Of a DNA stretch of 64,000 nt, positions 30,704 to 39,183 are shown in pieces. A program made the translations under genes and the position numbers. The stretch is from Actinoplanes lutulentus (GTDB lineage: Bacteria; Actinomycetota; Actinomycetes; Mycobacteriales; Micromonosporaceae), in contig NZ_QLMJ01000028.1 of the NCBI RefSeq assembly GCF_003259845.1, forward strand, positions 1 to 64,000, given 5' to 3'. Position 1 is the stretch's first letter. Each line of letters starts with the position of its first letter. The notes under the pieces were generated by a model, which worked only from the letters and a program-made list of their open reading frames with translations, made no database searches and had not been told where the DNA came from.

Positions 30704-33700
30704 GTGGCGGATCCTTTGTTCTGGATAGTGCGGATGTGGTCGATGACGGACTGGGGCAGTTGCTGGCCGGTGACGTCGCGCCACACCTGGTGCAGGGTGT
30801 CCCACCCGAGTGCGGTGGTGAGCCGGGCAAGGTGGTGTGGTGCCGGGCCGGTGACCGGGTGCGGAAATACCGGAAACAGGGTGACGCAGCGGATCGTCCA
30901 TTCCAGGGCTTTCCGGGATGCCCCGCGGGCTTCGGCGAGCAGCCCGAGCTGCCCGTAACTGGTGGCCATGCCGGGCCGGTTACCGAGTTGCTCTTCGATG
31001 GTGAGCGACTGCTGGTACCACTGCTCGGCAGCATCCAGGTCACCCCGCAGTTGAGCGACGATGCCGAGCTGCCCGTAACTGGTGGCCATGCCGGGCCGGT
31101 TACCGAGTTGCTCTTCGATGGTGAGCGACTGCTGGTACCACTGCTCGGCAGCATCCAGCTCACCCCGCAGTTGAGCGACGATGCCGAGTTGGTGGTAGCT
31201 GCGGGCCATGCCGGGCTGGTTGCCGAGTTGCTTGTTGATGGTTAGTGACTGCTGGTACCGCTGCTCGGCAGCATCCAGCTCACCCCGCAGTTCGGCGACC
31301 CTGCCGAGTTGGTGGTAGCTGGTGGACATGCCGGGCTGGTCGCCGAGTTGCTCGTTGATGGTTAGTGACTGCTGGTACCACTGCTCGGCAGCATCCAGCT
31401 CACCCCGCAGTTCGGCGACCCTGCCGAGTTGGTGGTAGCTGGTGGACATGCCGGGCTGGTCGCCGAGTTGCTCGTTGATGGTTAGTGACTGCTGGTACCA
31501 CTGCTCGGCAGCATCCAGCTCACCGCGCATCTCGGCGACCACGCCGAGTTGGTGATAGCAAGTGGCGAGGTAGCTGGATCGAGTGCGGGTGTCGGGTTGG
31601 GTGTTGAGCATCTCGCGGATGTCGCGATAGGTGCGTTCGGCGGCGTCGAGTTGATGCGCGGCGGCTTGGCGGCTGGCGTGTTCGCCGACGATGAAAAGCC
31701 ACAGCCGGCCGGCGGGGGTGTCCAGGGGCGGTGGGGAGCCGTCAGGACTTTCCGTGGCGTGTTGGATACGGTCGGTCCACCCACGAGCTTCCTGGTCCAG
31801 GCCCACGGCGTCCCAGTAACTCGACAACACCTGGACGATGGCTGTCGCCTCGTTGTGGCGGTTGGTGTGCAGGGCGTAGCCGAGCATCGCTCCCAGGGTG
31901 TGCCGTTGCACGCGGATAACCGTGAACGCTAGTCCGGCGTCGCCGCCGCTGATCTGCTGGCGCAACCATCCGGCGAAGGCGGTGTGGGCGTCCAGCAAGG
32001 CTGACTCGGTTGCGGCCCGCTGGCTGGGGTAGTCGGGTTGTTGGTGTTGCCAGCGGGCGGCGAGGTAGGCGGGTAGGGCGGGGTGGATGGTGTACATGCC
32101 TGCGCCCAGCGCGGTGACCAGCCCGAGTTCGGTGGCCCGGTCCAGCAGCGCGACCCAGTCTGCGCTGCTGCGGTCTCGGAACTGTTCCGGGACGTTCGCC
32201 ATAGTGGAGAGGACACCGAGTACGCCGGCGTCGGTGGCACTGTGGAACAGGCAGAGCACCAGCAATGCTTCTTGTTGCTCGGGGGTGAGGTGCTGGTAGG
32301 AGTAGGCGATACTGCCGGCCAGTGACCCCATCCGGCCTTTACTATCCTCGCCGAGCAGATGTCCGCCGGTGTCGCGCAGGTCTTGCAGGATGGCGCCCGG
32401 ATCGGTGGTGTCCAGGTGGGGCAGGACCAGGCGCATGCTCAACGGGTGTCCGGCCAGCATGGTCATCAGATCAGCGAACGCCAGGTCACTGCGGCGTTTG
32501 GTGGCGCGTGGGTAGGGTTCTAGCAGGTCGTCGGTGTATTCGTCGGCTTCCTCCCGGCCCAGCCCGGTGACCTCGATCCGCCGGATGTCACCGAGCCACT
32601 GTTCGGTGCTGCGGCTGGTGATGAGCACCGCACTCGCACCGGTCGCGGCAGCGGTGAGGAAGTCGATCATTTGCTGGCGGCCGGCCTCGTCCAACGGTGG
32701 GGTGGCGCCGGTGGGGTCCGGCATGGAGTGCACGGACTCGAAGTTGTCCCAGATCAGCAACAACCGGTACTCGGCCATCACCCGTAGCACCGCGTCGCGC
32801 CGCTCGTCGTCGTCGAGCTGGCTGAACGGCGCGCCGAACACCTGCCGCCCGATCGCGGCCAGGACACCGGGAAGGCCGAACGAGGCCAGACCCGGTTCGA
32901 ACGAGTGCCAGATGACCCAGTCCGGCTTGTCGACGCCGCCTGTGTCGCGCCACCAACGCCCGAACGCCTTCGCCAGCTCGGTTTTGCCGGTCCCGCCCGG
33001 ACCCTGCAACAGGACCACCTTCTGCAGGCGGGTGGCGACTTCGAGGTCGTAGAAGAGTCCGTCGCGGCCGACGAATCCTCCGATGGCGGCCAGCGGATCA
33101 CCCTGCTGGCCGCTGTCAGGCTGTTGCCGCACGTCATCGAGGATCTGCCCCAACGACGCCGTGGTGCTGGCCGGCAAGCGGTGCAGGTGGGGGAAGCTGA
33201 CATCCTGACGGGCATACAGGACCGGGACGAGCCAGTCCTGCAGTGGCAGCAACCCTTTCGGACTGGGGCGAGTGTTGCGGTCGGCCAGCCGGGCCCGCCC
33301 GGCACTCACCGCATCGGCGACCTGCCCGCCGGCGAACAGCCGCTCATAGAAGGCGGTCATGAACTCCGCGGCGGCCACCGCGTACACACTGAACGCCATC
33401 GCCACCACAGCCGCCGCGCCCTGCTGCAGCAACCTCGTCGCGACCGCCGCCTCGACGTCGCGGCCCAGCGCGCCGGACTGGCAGGCGTTGAGAACAACCA
33501 CCGGGACCTGCGCCTCGCCCAGCGCCGCCGCAACCCGGTCGGCGGGTACCCGGTCCGCGCCACCGCCAGGCTTCTCGAACACCAGCACCCCTTGCGGTGC
33601 CGACCCGTGCAAGGTCACGGGGATACCGGAGGCGACCAGGGCTGGGCGGTCGCTGAATGAGCCGTGGCCGTCGAAGTGCACCACCTGAAACGGCTGCCCG

Positions 33701-34356
33701 GCCGCCCGCGCCTCAGCCAGCACCTCCCGCAACCGGTCCAAGGTCGGTGGACGCAATACGACGAGGTCGACATCGCCGCGGACCGCCTCCAACCGGTGCA
33801 TCAACGGCCGGGCCACCATCCGATAGCCCACGTCTCGGTCACCGGCGGGCCGCGAGATCACCATCAACACCCGCAACCGCTCACCAGCGACGGCGAACGT
33901 GCCCCCCAAGTCAGCGGCAGGGAGCGCCCTGCGAATCCGCACTCCGTCCAGGGCCAGGGGTGCCGGACGGGTGGGATCGGTCAACAGCTCCCACGGCAGG
34001 CTCAGCTGGTGCGCCGCTGCCGAGCGAATCACCACCTCGACCGGGCCACCCTGTAGACGCAGCTTCACATAGGCGTCGCGGGCCGCACGGGAACCGTCGA
34101 ACACCGCCGTGAACGCTGCCCGACCCCACTCGGTCAACCGCTGCGCCGCCCGCTCACCGCGGTCCTGATACACCGCGTACGGGTTACGCAGATAGTCCTC
34201 CAGATACCAGCGCAACTCCTCGGCATCAGCCGCGTCCCACGGCCAGTCCAGGAGGAACGGCTCGGCAGGCTCCGGAAGCTCACCTGCCACATCACCGAGC
34301 GCCGACACCGTGACCCGGCTGTCATCGGACAGATCGATCAGCAACCGATCCGTCAT
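30700..34356 (-). CDS. CHAT protease - STAND NTPase - TPR protein
   Basis: The 1218-residue protein has three parts. Residues ~100-385 are a CHAT (caspase-like) protease with H231 in HFDGHGS and C292 in VVLNACQSG, the expected His-Cys dyad. Residues ~425-720 are a STAND/NB-ARC-like NTPase: F-V-G-R-D at ~428, Walker A GPGGTGKT at 452-459, Walker B LLLIWDN at 532-538, an I-T-S-R-S sensor and GHPLS. From ~900 on come TPRs; residues ~932-1132 are five 40-residue units of the type GELDAAEQWYQQSLTI. This build is that of NLR-like sensors: repeats sense, the NTPase oligomerises, CHAT cleaves. GGAGG precedes ATG 34356. The gene is coupled to a small membrane-protein gene. Confidence 0.88.
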   Translation of the reverse strand: MTDRLLIDLSDDSRVTVSALGDVAGELPEPAEPFLLDWPWDAADAEELRWYLEDYLRNPYAVYQDRGERAAQRLTEWGRAAFTAVFDGSRAARDAYVKLRLQGGPVEVVIRSAAAHQLSLPWELLTDPTRPAPLALDGVRIRRALPAADLGGTFAVAGERLRVLMVISRPAGDRDVGYRMVARPLMHRLEAVRGDVDLVVLRPPTLDRLREVLAEARAAGQPFQVVHFDGHGSFSDRPALVASGIPVTLHGSAPQGVLVFEKPGGGADRVPADRVAAALGEAQVPVVVLNACQSGALGRDVEAAVATRLLQQGAAAVVAMAFSVYAVAAAEFMTAFYERLFAGGQVADAVSAGRARLADRNTRPSPKGLLPLQDWLVPVLYARQDVSFPHLHRLPASTTASLGQILDDVRQQPDSGQQGDPLAAIGGFVGRDGLFYDLEVATRLQKVVLLQGPGGTGKTELAKAFGRWWRDTGGVDKPDWVIWHSFEPGLASFGLPGVLAAIGRQVFGAPFSQLDDDERRDAVLRVMAEYRLLLIWDNFESVHSMPDPTGATPPLDEAGRQQMIDFLTAAATGASAVLITSRSTEQWLGDIRRIEVTGLGREEADEYTDDLLEPYPRATKRRSDLAFADLMTMLAGHPLSMRLVLPHLDTTDPGAILQDLRDTGGHLLGEDSKGRMGSLAGSIAYSYQHLTPEQQEALLVLCLFHSATDAGVLGVLSTMANVPEQFRDRSSADWVALLDRATELGLVTALGAGMYTIHPALPAYLAARWQHQQPDYPSQRAATESALLDAHTAFAGWLRQQISGGDAGLAFTVIRVQRHTLGAMLGYALHTNRHNEATAIVQVLSSYWDAVGLDQEARGWTDRIQHATESPDGSPPPLDTPAGRLWLFIVGEHASRQAAAHQLDAAERTYRDIREMLNTQPDTRTRSSYLATCYHQLGVVAEMRGELDAAEQWYQQSLTINEQLGDQPGMSTSYHQLGRVAELRGELDAAEQWYQQSLTINEQLGDQPGMSTSYHQLGRVAELRGELDAAEQRYQQSLTINKQLGNQPGMARSYHQLGIVAQLRGELDAAEQWYQQSLTIEEQLGNRPGMATSYGQLGIVAQLRGDLDAAEQWYQQSLTIEEQLGNRPGMATSYGQLGLLAEARGASRKALEWTIRCVTLFPVFPHPVTGPAPHHLARLTTALGWDTLHQVWRDVTGQQLPQSVIDHIRTIQNKGSAT
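30961..31560 (-). repeat. Five 120-bp tandem TPR-coding units
   Basis: Units start at 30961, 31081, 31201, 31321 and 31441, each exactly 120 bp (40 codons). The first two are identical over about the first 78 bp and nearly so beyond; the last two are identical over about the first 80 bp. The middle unit carries most differences (for example R for W before Y-Q-Q, and A-R for S-T). DNA-level identity, including silent positions, indicates recent duplication or gene conversion. A degenerate sixth unit precedes 30961. Confidence 0.9.
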
Positions 34357-34545
34357 CGCCGGCGTCCTCCGGCCAACTCGGCCGGCACCGGCAAACCAAC
34401 ACAGTCCAAGATCACTAAGGGTTGAGGCGCAGACAACACCCCGTCACACTGCTGCACCACGCCAACCGCCACAACCCACCAAACCGGCCATTCACTCCGG
34501 CCACCCGCGAACGGCAGCCCTCAGTGGAGCATCAGGCCCGCCGAC

Positions 34546-35046
34546 CTAGCTGACCACCGGGTCGTAACGGCGGTACGTTGCCGACATGCTCGCGTCCGGG
34601 TCGATCCGGTGCAGGATGGCGTCGGTGATCCCGGTCAGCGCGCTGATCTGTTCGGGGGTCAGAGCGTCGATGACGTGCTGCCGGACGTTGGCGACGTGGC
34701 CGGGAGCGCTGTCCTGGACCTTCTGCCAGCCGGTGGGCGTGAGCCGGATGTTGGTGGCCCGGGCGTCCTGCGGGCACGGGAACCGTTCCACCAGGCCGAG
34801 GTCCTCCAGTCGCTGCGCCACGTGGGAGAGCCGGGGGAGAGTGGCGTGGGTCTGTGCGGCCAGCGCCGTCATCCGCAGTGTCCGCTCGGGTGCTTCGGAG
34901 AGCATGGCCAGCACGTAGTACTGGAAGTGCGTCAGGCCGGCGTCGCGCCGCAGCTGGGAGTCGAGAACTCCGGGGAGTAGCTCCAGCACCGCCGCGAGGC
35001 GTACCCAAGCGGTTAGTTCTTCCTGGTCCAGCCACTCCGTGTCCAC
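34546..35046 (-). CDS. MarR-family regulator
   Basis: The 166-residue protein is a MarR winged-helix regulator with L-T-H-F-Q-Y-Y-V-L-A-M-L-S-E-A-P at ~38-53, the recognition helix T-H-A-T-L-P-R-L-S-H-V-A-Q-R-L and the wing P-C-P-Q-D-A-R-A-T-N-I-R-L-T-P-T-G. GTG 35046 follows GGAGGA by 7 nt; the open frame upstream is noise. It is divergent from an extradiol-dioxygenase gene, with two GTTG(N6)CAAC palindromes in the 93-nt gap, so it probably represses that gene and itself until an aromatic or oxidised ligand binds. Confidence 0.88.
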   Translation of the reverse strand: MDTEWLDQEELTAWVRLAAVLELLPGVLDSQLRRDAGLTHFQYYVLAMLSEAPERTLRMTALAAQTHATLPRLSHVAQRLEDLGLVERFPCPQDARATNIRLTPTGWQKVQDSAPGHVANVRQHVIDALTPEQISALTGITDAILHRIDPDASMSATYRRYDPVVS

Positions 35047-35067
35047 GGTTACATCCTCCCCGAATAA

Positions 35068-35083
35068 AGTTGCACCTACAACT
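35068..35083. promoter_or_regulatory. MarR operator site 1
   Basis: AGTTGCACCTACAACT: arms AGTTG and CAACT around a 6-nt centre, 22 nt before the MarR start. Same half-sites as site 2, so a shared MarR dimer site is likely. Confidence 0.6.
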
Positions 35084-35102
35084 ATTGGCGCGTACGTTAT
35101 TT

Positions 35103-35116
35103 GTTGTAAGTACAAC
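35103..35116. promoter_or_regulatory. MarR operator site 2
   Basis: GTTGTAAGTACAAC: arms GTTGTA and TACAAC, 24 nt before the dioxygenase GTG. The two sites are about 34 bp centre to centre, close to three helical turns, which permits cooperative binding on one face. Confidence 0.65.
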
Positions 35117-35139
35117 CAACTGCTTGAGGGGGAGCCGAC

Positions 35140-36036
35140 GTGACATCGCTCAGCACTACCGCAACCGCCGACAGCCGGATCCCGGCCCAGCACCCCTTCG
35201 CCGCGCACCTGCGCCGGGCCGCCGCCGCTGAGAAAGCCGCCGCCCACCGGGTCTGGACCCCGGACGACGGGCCGCTGCCCAGCCTGTACATCAGCCACGG
35301 CGCGCCGATGCTGTTCGAGATGGCCGACTGGATGACCCAGCTGCACACCTGGGCGCGGGACCTGCCGAAGCCGAAGGCCATCCTGATCGTCTCCGCCCAC
35401 TGGGAGTCGGCCCCGCTCAGCCTCAGCAGCACCCAGCCCAACGACCTCGTCTACGACTTCGGCGGCTTCGCCCCGATGTACTACCAGATGCGGTACGACA
35501 CGCCGGTCGCCACCGGCCTCGCCGCCCAGGTCGCCAAGCTGATGCCGGACACCGAACCGGTCCACGAGCACCGCACCCGCGGCCTCGACCACGGCGCCTG
35601 GGTCCCGTTGAAAATCATGTACCCGGACGCCGACATCCCCGTCCTGCAGCTGAGCATGCCGACCCACGACCCCGACCGGCTGCTCAACCTGGGCCGGCGC
35701 CTGCGAACCCTGCGTGAATCCGGCGTCCTCGTCATCGGCTCCGGATACATGACCCACGGACTGCCGTTCCTCGACTGGAGCCGGCCCGACAGCGTGCCCG
35801 GCTGGTCCTCGGACTTCGACTCCTGGGCCGCGGACGCGCTGTCCCGCGGCGCCGTCGACGAACTCGCCGACTTCCGCGGGCGCGCGCCCGGCATGCCGTA
35901 CGCCCACCCGACGGTCGAGCACTTCACGCCGCTCTTCGTCACTCTCGGCGCCGCCACCGACCCGACCGCGCCGCCCGTCACGGCCATCGATGGATACGCC
36001 ATCGGCCTTGCCAAACGCTCACTCCAAGCCGCCTGA
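35140..36036 (+). CDS. LigB/DODA-type extradiol ring-cleavage dioxygenase
   Basis: The 298-residue protein belongs to the class III extradiol dioxygenase family related to plant DOPA-4,5-dioxygenase and bacterial YgiD. Candidate metal and catalytic histidines are in Y-I-S-H-G-A-P-M (~53), SAHWES, L-D-H-G-A-W and YMTHGLP. These enzymes open catechol-type rings with O2. The GTG at 35140 is preceded by GGGGGAG. It is divergent from the MarR gene and monocistronic, so it may serve as a detoxification enzyme for catechols or quinols; the true substrate is unknown. Confidence 0.85.
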   Translation: MTSLSTTATADSRIPAQHPFAAHLRRAAAAEKAAAHRVWTPDDGPLPSLYISHGAPMLFEMADWMTQLHTWARDLPKPKAILIVSAHWESAPLSLSSTQPNDLVYDFGGFAPMYYQMRYDTPVATGLAAQVAKLMPDTEPVHEHRTRGLDHGAWVPLKIMYPDADIPVLQLSMPTHDPDRLLNLGRRLRTLRESGVLVIGSGYMTHGLPFLDWSRPDSVPGWSSDFDSWAADALSRGAVDELADFRGRAPGMPYAHPTVEHFTPLFVTLGAATDPTAPPVTAIDGYAIGLAKRSLQAA

Positions 36037-36076
36037 TCCGCAGCTGGTCGCATCGTACGATCGGAGCCTGGCCGCG

Positions 36077-37636
36077 TCAGCCTCCGATGACCCACACATG
36101 ACCGCGACCATTGGCAGTGCCGGTCTTCTGGATCACGACGAGGTCGGGGCGTTTGCCGTCGCCGGCGTCGGTGAGCAGCAGGGCGAAACGGTCGTCGGCG
36201 AGGCCCAGCACGGTGCTTTGCTTCACCAGCGTGCGGCTCAGCCCCGCCGCTCCGTCCAGGACGTGCAGCTCGGTCTTGCCGGCGGCGGTGGCCGGTTTGC
36301 GTACGAGGACGACGTCAGGCTTCTTGTCGTGGTTCCAGTCGAGGACCTCGGCCTGCAGGCCGTCCTGCGCCGGCTCCGCGGTGGTGATCGACGGTACGAG
36401 GTCGCGCTGGAAGTTCGACGCCCCGTCCAGGATCTGCACCTCGACCTTGCCACTGGCCGTGCCGGCCGTCCGCACCGCGACGAGGTCGGGCCGGCCGTCG
36501 GCGTTCCAGTCGGTCATCGCGAACTGGGCCCGGCCGTCGGCGGCGAGGCTGGTGGTCGTGGTCAGGGTCAGGTTCCGGAAGGAGGAGGCCCCGTCGGCGA
36601 CGACGATCTCGACCTTGCCGCTGCCGGTGCCCGTCTTCTGCACCACGACCAGGTCGGGGCGGCCGTCGCCGTTCCAGTCGGCGGCCGTGTAATCGTGCCG
36701 CTCGTCGGTGGCGGGCACCGCGGTCGCCGTGGTCAGCAGCAGGGAGGCGTAGTCGCGGGCACCGTCCATGACGCGTACCTCGGTCTTGCCGGTCGCGAGG
36801 CCGGAGCCGTTGACGACCAGCAGATCGTTGTGCTTGTCGCCGTTCCAGTCGGCCATCAGCAGGTCGTGGCGTCCGGTGAGAGTGCCGATCTCGGTCTCGG
36901 CGGTGGCGGTCACCGCCTGGTACGGGCCGGTCGGAGCAGGCGACGCCGACGGGGTGCCCGGCGTCGCCGGAGCCGGTGACGCCCCACCGGTCCACAGGCT
37001 CGCCACGATCAGCGCGGCGTCGTGCACCTCCGGCGTGTACGCGCCCGGGTAGGCCGACGTCTGCACGTACTGACAGATCGCGCCGATGCCGCCGGTCATC
37101 CAGGCGCCGCCGGGCAGCTTGCGCAGCATTGCCTTGAGGAACGCGTCCGTCGCATAGGCCGGGTCGACCAGCTGGCTGGTACTGCCCCAGCCCTGCGAGG
37201 GCCGCTGCTGGAACAGGCCGAGGCTGTCGTGGTCGAGCGCGACCCGATGGTTGTTGAGGGTGCTCTCGGTGATCGCCGTGGTGATGGCGATGACGGCGGC
37301 CCGTTCGGGCAGGTCACGGGCCTTGACCCGGGCCACGATGACGCGGGCGCAGGCGATGGCGCGGCCGCTGACGAGCGAGCCGAGGCGACGGCCGTTCATC
37401 AGAGGGCGCAGCTGCTTGGCGATGGCCTCGTCGGAAGCGGTCGACGTGCCGGGGACGCAGGACGTCTCCCGAGGTGCGGCGGCCAGAGGCGCGGCAGCCA
37501 AAGCCTGGGCAGCCTGGGTGGGCGCCGGGATGCTGACCGCCGCGGCGGTGAGCGAGGCGGCGAGTATCAGCCGGTGCACGGCACGGGATCCGCTGCTGAA
37601 GCCGGTGGCACGAGTGCGTACCTGATCCACTGCCAT
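36077..37636 (-). CDS. Secreted protein: lysozyme-like N-terminal domain plus FG-GAP/VCBS repeats
   Basis: The 519-residue precursor has a basic N-terminus and a hydrophobic segment ending near P-A-P-T-Q-A-A, a signal peptide. Residues ~100-205 contain T-T-A-I-T-E-S-T-L-N-N and D-S-L-G-L-F-Q-Q-R-P-S-Q-G-W-G, a pattern seen in actinobacterial transglycosylase-like proteins (E in the I-T-E-S motif as the candidate catalytic acid). After a Pro/Ala linker come five repeats of the type DWNGDGRPDLVVV, each a calcium-binding loop in a beta-propeller. A peptidoglycan-acting head on an adhesive propeller is the likely design. It ends close to a convergent dioxygenase gene. Confidence 0.75.
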   Translation of the reverse strand: MAVDQVRTRATGFSSGSRAVHRLILAASLTAAAVSIPAPTQAAQALAAAPLAAAPRETSCVPGTSTASDEAIAKQLRPLMNGRRLGSLVSGRAIACARVIVARVKARDLPERAAVIAITTAITESTLNNHRVALDHDSLGLFQQRPSQGWGSTSQLVDPAYATDAFLKAMLRKLPGGAWMTGGIGAICQYVQTSAYPGAYTPEVHDAALIVASLWTGGASPAPATPGTPSASPAPTGPYQAVTATAETEIGTLTGRHDLLMADWNGDKHNDLLVVNGSGLATGKTEVRVMDGARDYASLLLTTATAVPATDERHDYTAADWNGDGRPDLVVVQKTGTGSGKVEIVVADGASSFRNLTLTTTTSLAADGRAQFAMTDWNADGRPDLVAVRTAGTASGKVEVQILDGASNFQRDLVPSITTAEPAQDGLQAEVLDWNHDKKPDVVLVRKPATAAGKTELHVLDGAAGLSRTLVKQSTVLGLADDRFALLLTDAGDGKRPDLVVIQKTGTANGRGHVWVIGG

Positions 37637-37688
37637 GTCGTACCGGACCTCCCCGTTGACCGCCGACGCGGCCCCAATCTGTCACAGA

Positions 37689-38807
37689 TCATGTCCGGTC
37701 CGAAAGGCGCAGTGGGGCAACGGACACGAGAATCGCGTTCCGGACGTCGGCCCAGGAACGGAACGGCAATTCGAAAGCCCTGGCGAACCACCATGCGCCG
37801 ATCAGCGAAAGGCCGCCGGCCAGAATGGTCGTGGCCGCGAACGCGACGGTTCCGTGACCCAGTCGCGGGGCCACCAGCTTCTGGTCGATCACGACCACGA
37901 TCGGCAGGTGAATCAGGTAGAGGCTGTACGAGATCGAGCCCAGCCTCCGCAACGGCGACGATTCGAGCAGCCGGATCAGCGCGGCCGGCCGGCCGTTCAC
38001 CACCGCCAGCAGAAACAGGGTCATCGCCGGAACGACCGCCAGATCGACCCAGTAGTAATGGTTGACCATCCAGCGCGCGCCCTGATGCAGGACGAGGGCT
38101 GCGGCGGGGATCGCGGCCAGCACCGACAGCACGGCCCACGGCAGATGGCGCAGACGGTCCCCGGCCGCGACCACGCCCGCCGCCACCACGCCGGCCGCGA
38201 AGGCCGGCACGAGATGCGGGGCCAGCCAGTTGTCGCCCTGCGGCGGTGAGCCGTCGAAGACCACGACACCGATCAGGACCACCGGCACGGTGACGACGGC
38301 CAGCATCACCACCGGGCCGTACCGGCGGCACAGGATCAGAAGCAGCGGGAGTACGCCGTACAGAAGCGCCTCCACCCCGATCGACCAGAACGCGCCGTTC
38401 GGGGTGGGAACCGTGAACAGATCCTGAAGGAGCAGCGTGTAGACCACGACCGACCCGGCGGTCGGCTCCGCGGAGTGCGGCTGGCGCACCACGGTCCACG
38501 CGATGACCAGGCTGAACGCCAGAGCGGCCCAGTACGCGGGGAGGATGCGCCAGGCCCGCCGGCGGGCGTACCGGGCCAGGCTGCCCAGCCGCCAGTCGTT
38601 GCGGGCGGCCGCCAGTGCCAATGAGAACCCCGACAGGACCAGGAACAACACCACGGAGAGCCGGCCGAACCCGAGCCAGCTCAGCCAGTAGGGGCCGCGA
38701 TAGCGGGGAAACCCGCGGAACGTGTACGCCCAGCAGTGGAACAACACGACGTAGAGCGCGCAGAGGCCGCGCAGACCGTCAAGACCGGCCACCCGTTTCC
38801 GGTTCAC
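37689..38807 (-). CDS. Acyltransferase-3 family membrane protein
   Basis: The protein (372 residues from GTG 38807) is an integral membrane O-acyltransferase with about ten spans. It shows R-V-A-G-L-D-G-L-R-G near the start, the catalytic His in V-L-F-H-C-W and the family's F-G-R-L-S-V-V-L-F-L-V-L-S-G-F-S segment. Members acetylate or succinylate surface sugars, antibiotics or lipids. The start is uncertain: TTG 38834 and GTG 38819 are in frame but none has a clear Shine-Dalgarno; I chose the GTG nearest the conserved N-terminus. It lies 52 nt downstream of the start of the FG-GAP gene, on the same strand but upstream of it, so the two may be co-transcribed. Confidence 0.8.
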   Translation of the reverse strand: MNRKRVAGLDGLRGLCALYVVLFHCWAYTFRGFPRYRGPYWLSWLGFGRLSVVLFLVLSGFSLALAAARNDWRLGSLARYARRRAWRILPAYWAALAFSLVIAWTVVRQPHSAEPTAGSVVVYTLLLQDLFTVPTPNGAFWSIGVEALLYGVLPLLLILCRRYGPVVMLAVVTVPVVLIGVVVFDGSPPQGDNWLAPHLVPAFAAGVVAAGVVAAGDRLRHLPWAVLSVLAAIPAAALVLHQGARWMVNHYYWVDLAVVPAMTLFLLAVVNGRPAALIRLLESSPLRRLGSISYSLYLIHLPIVVVIDQKLVAPRLGHGTVAFAATTILAGGLSLIGAWWFARAFELPFRSWADVRNAILVSVAPLRLSDRT

Positions 38808-38852
38808 TCCACAGTTCACGCACAGGCAGCTCAAAAGGTTCGACGGCGGGGA

Positions 38853-39077
38853 TCATTCGGCAGGGCGTCGCAGAGCAAGGGTTGCGTGAACCTGGGCGAG
38901 TTGGGTCGTGGCGGTGAGCATCGCGAGGTCGGCGCCGGAAACGTACGGCTGATCCGCGTGATCGTCCTCGTTGATGTTGGTCTGGTAGTCGACCAGGCAG
39001 ACCTGGTAGAGCCGTTCGGCTTCGCCGATGAGTTCGGCGGCACGGGCGGCGTGCTCGTCAGGAGTCATGCTGATCAT
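38853..39077 (-). CDS. Small hypothetical protein (helical, acidic)
   Basis: A 74-residue product starting M-I-S-M-T-P-D-E-H-A-A-R-A-A-E-L-I-G-E-A-E-R-L-Y. It is mainly helical and acidic with no membrane segment or Cys. I do not recognise a family. The start could be ATG 39077 or ATG 39068. It precedes the acyltransferase gene on the same strand by about 20-45 nt, so the two may form an operon. Confidence 0.5.
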   Translation of the reverse strand: MISMTPDEHAARAAELIGEAERLYQVCLVDYQTNINEDDHADQPYVSGADLAMLTATTQLAQVHATLALRRPAE

Positions 39078-39183
39078 GGTGTCATCCGGCGCGACCCGGG
39101 CCGCGCGCCCTCCAGATTTCACTTTACATCGGTGATCTTGGTTGTTTGGATTCCTGTGTCCAACGGGGAACGCAGGAGGTTTC

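Noticed and set aside
30961..31560. TPR repeats as a CRISPR-like array or minisatellite
   Set aside because: Units are 120 bp, in frame, with substitutions that keep the TPR consensus, so they are protein-coding repeats.
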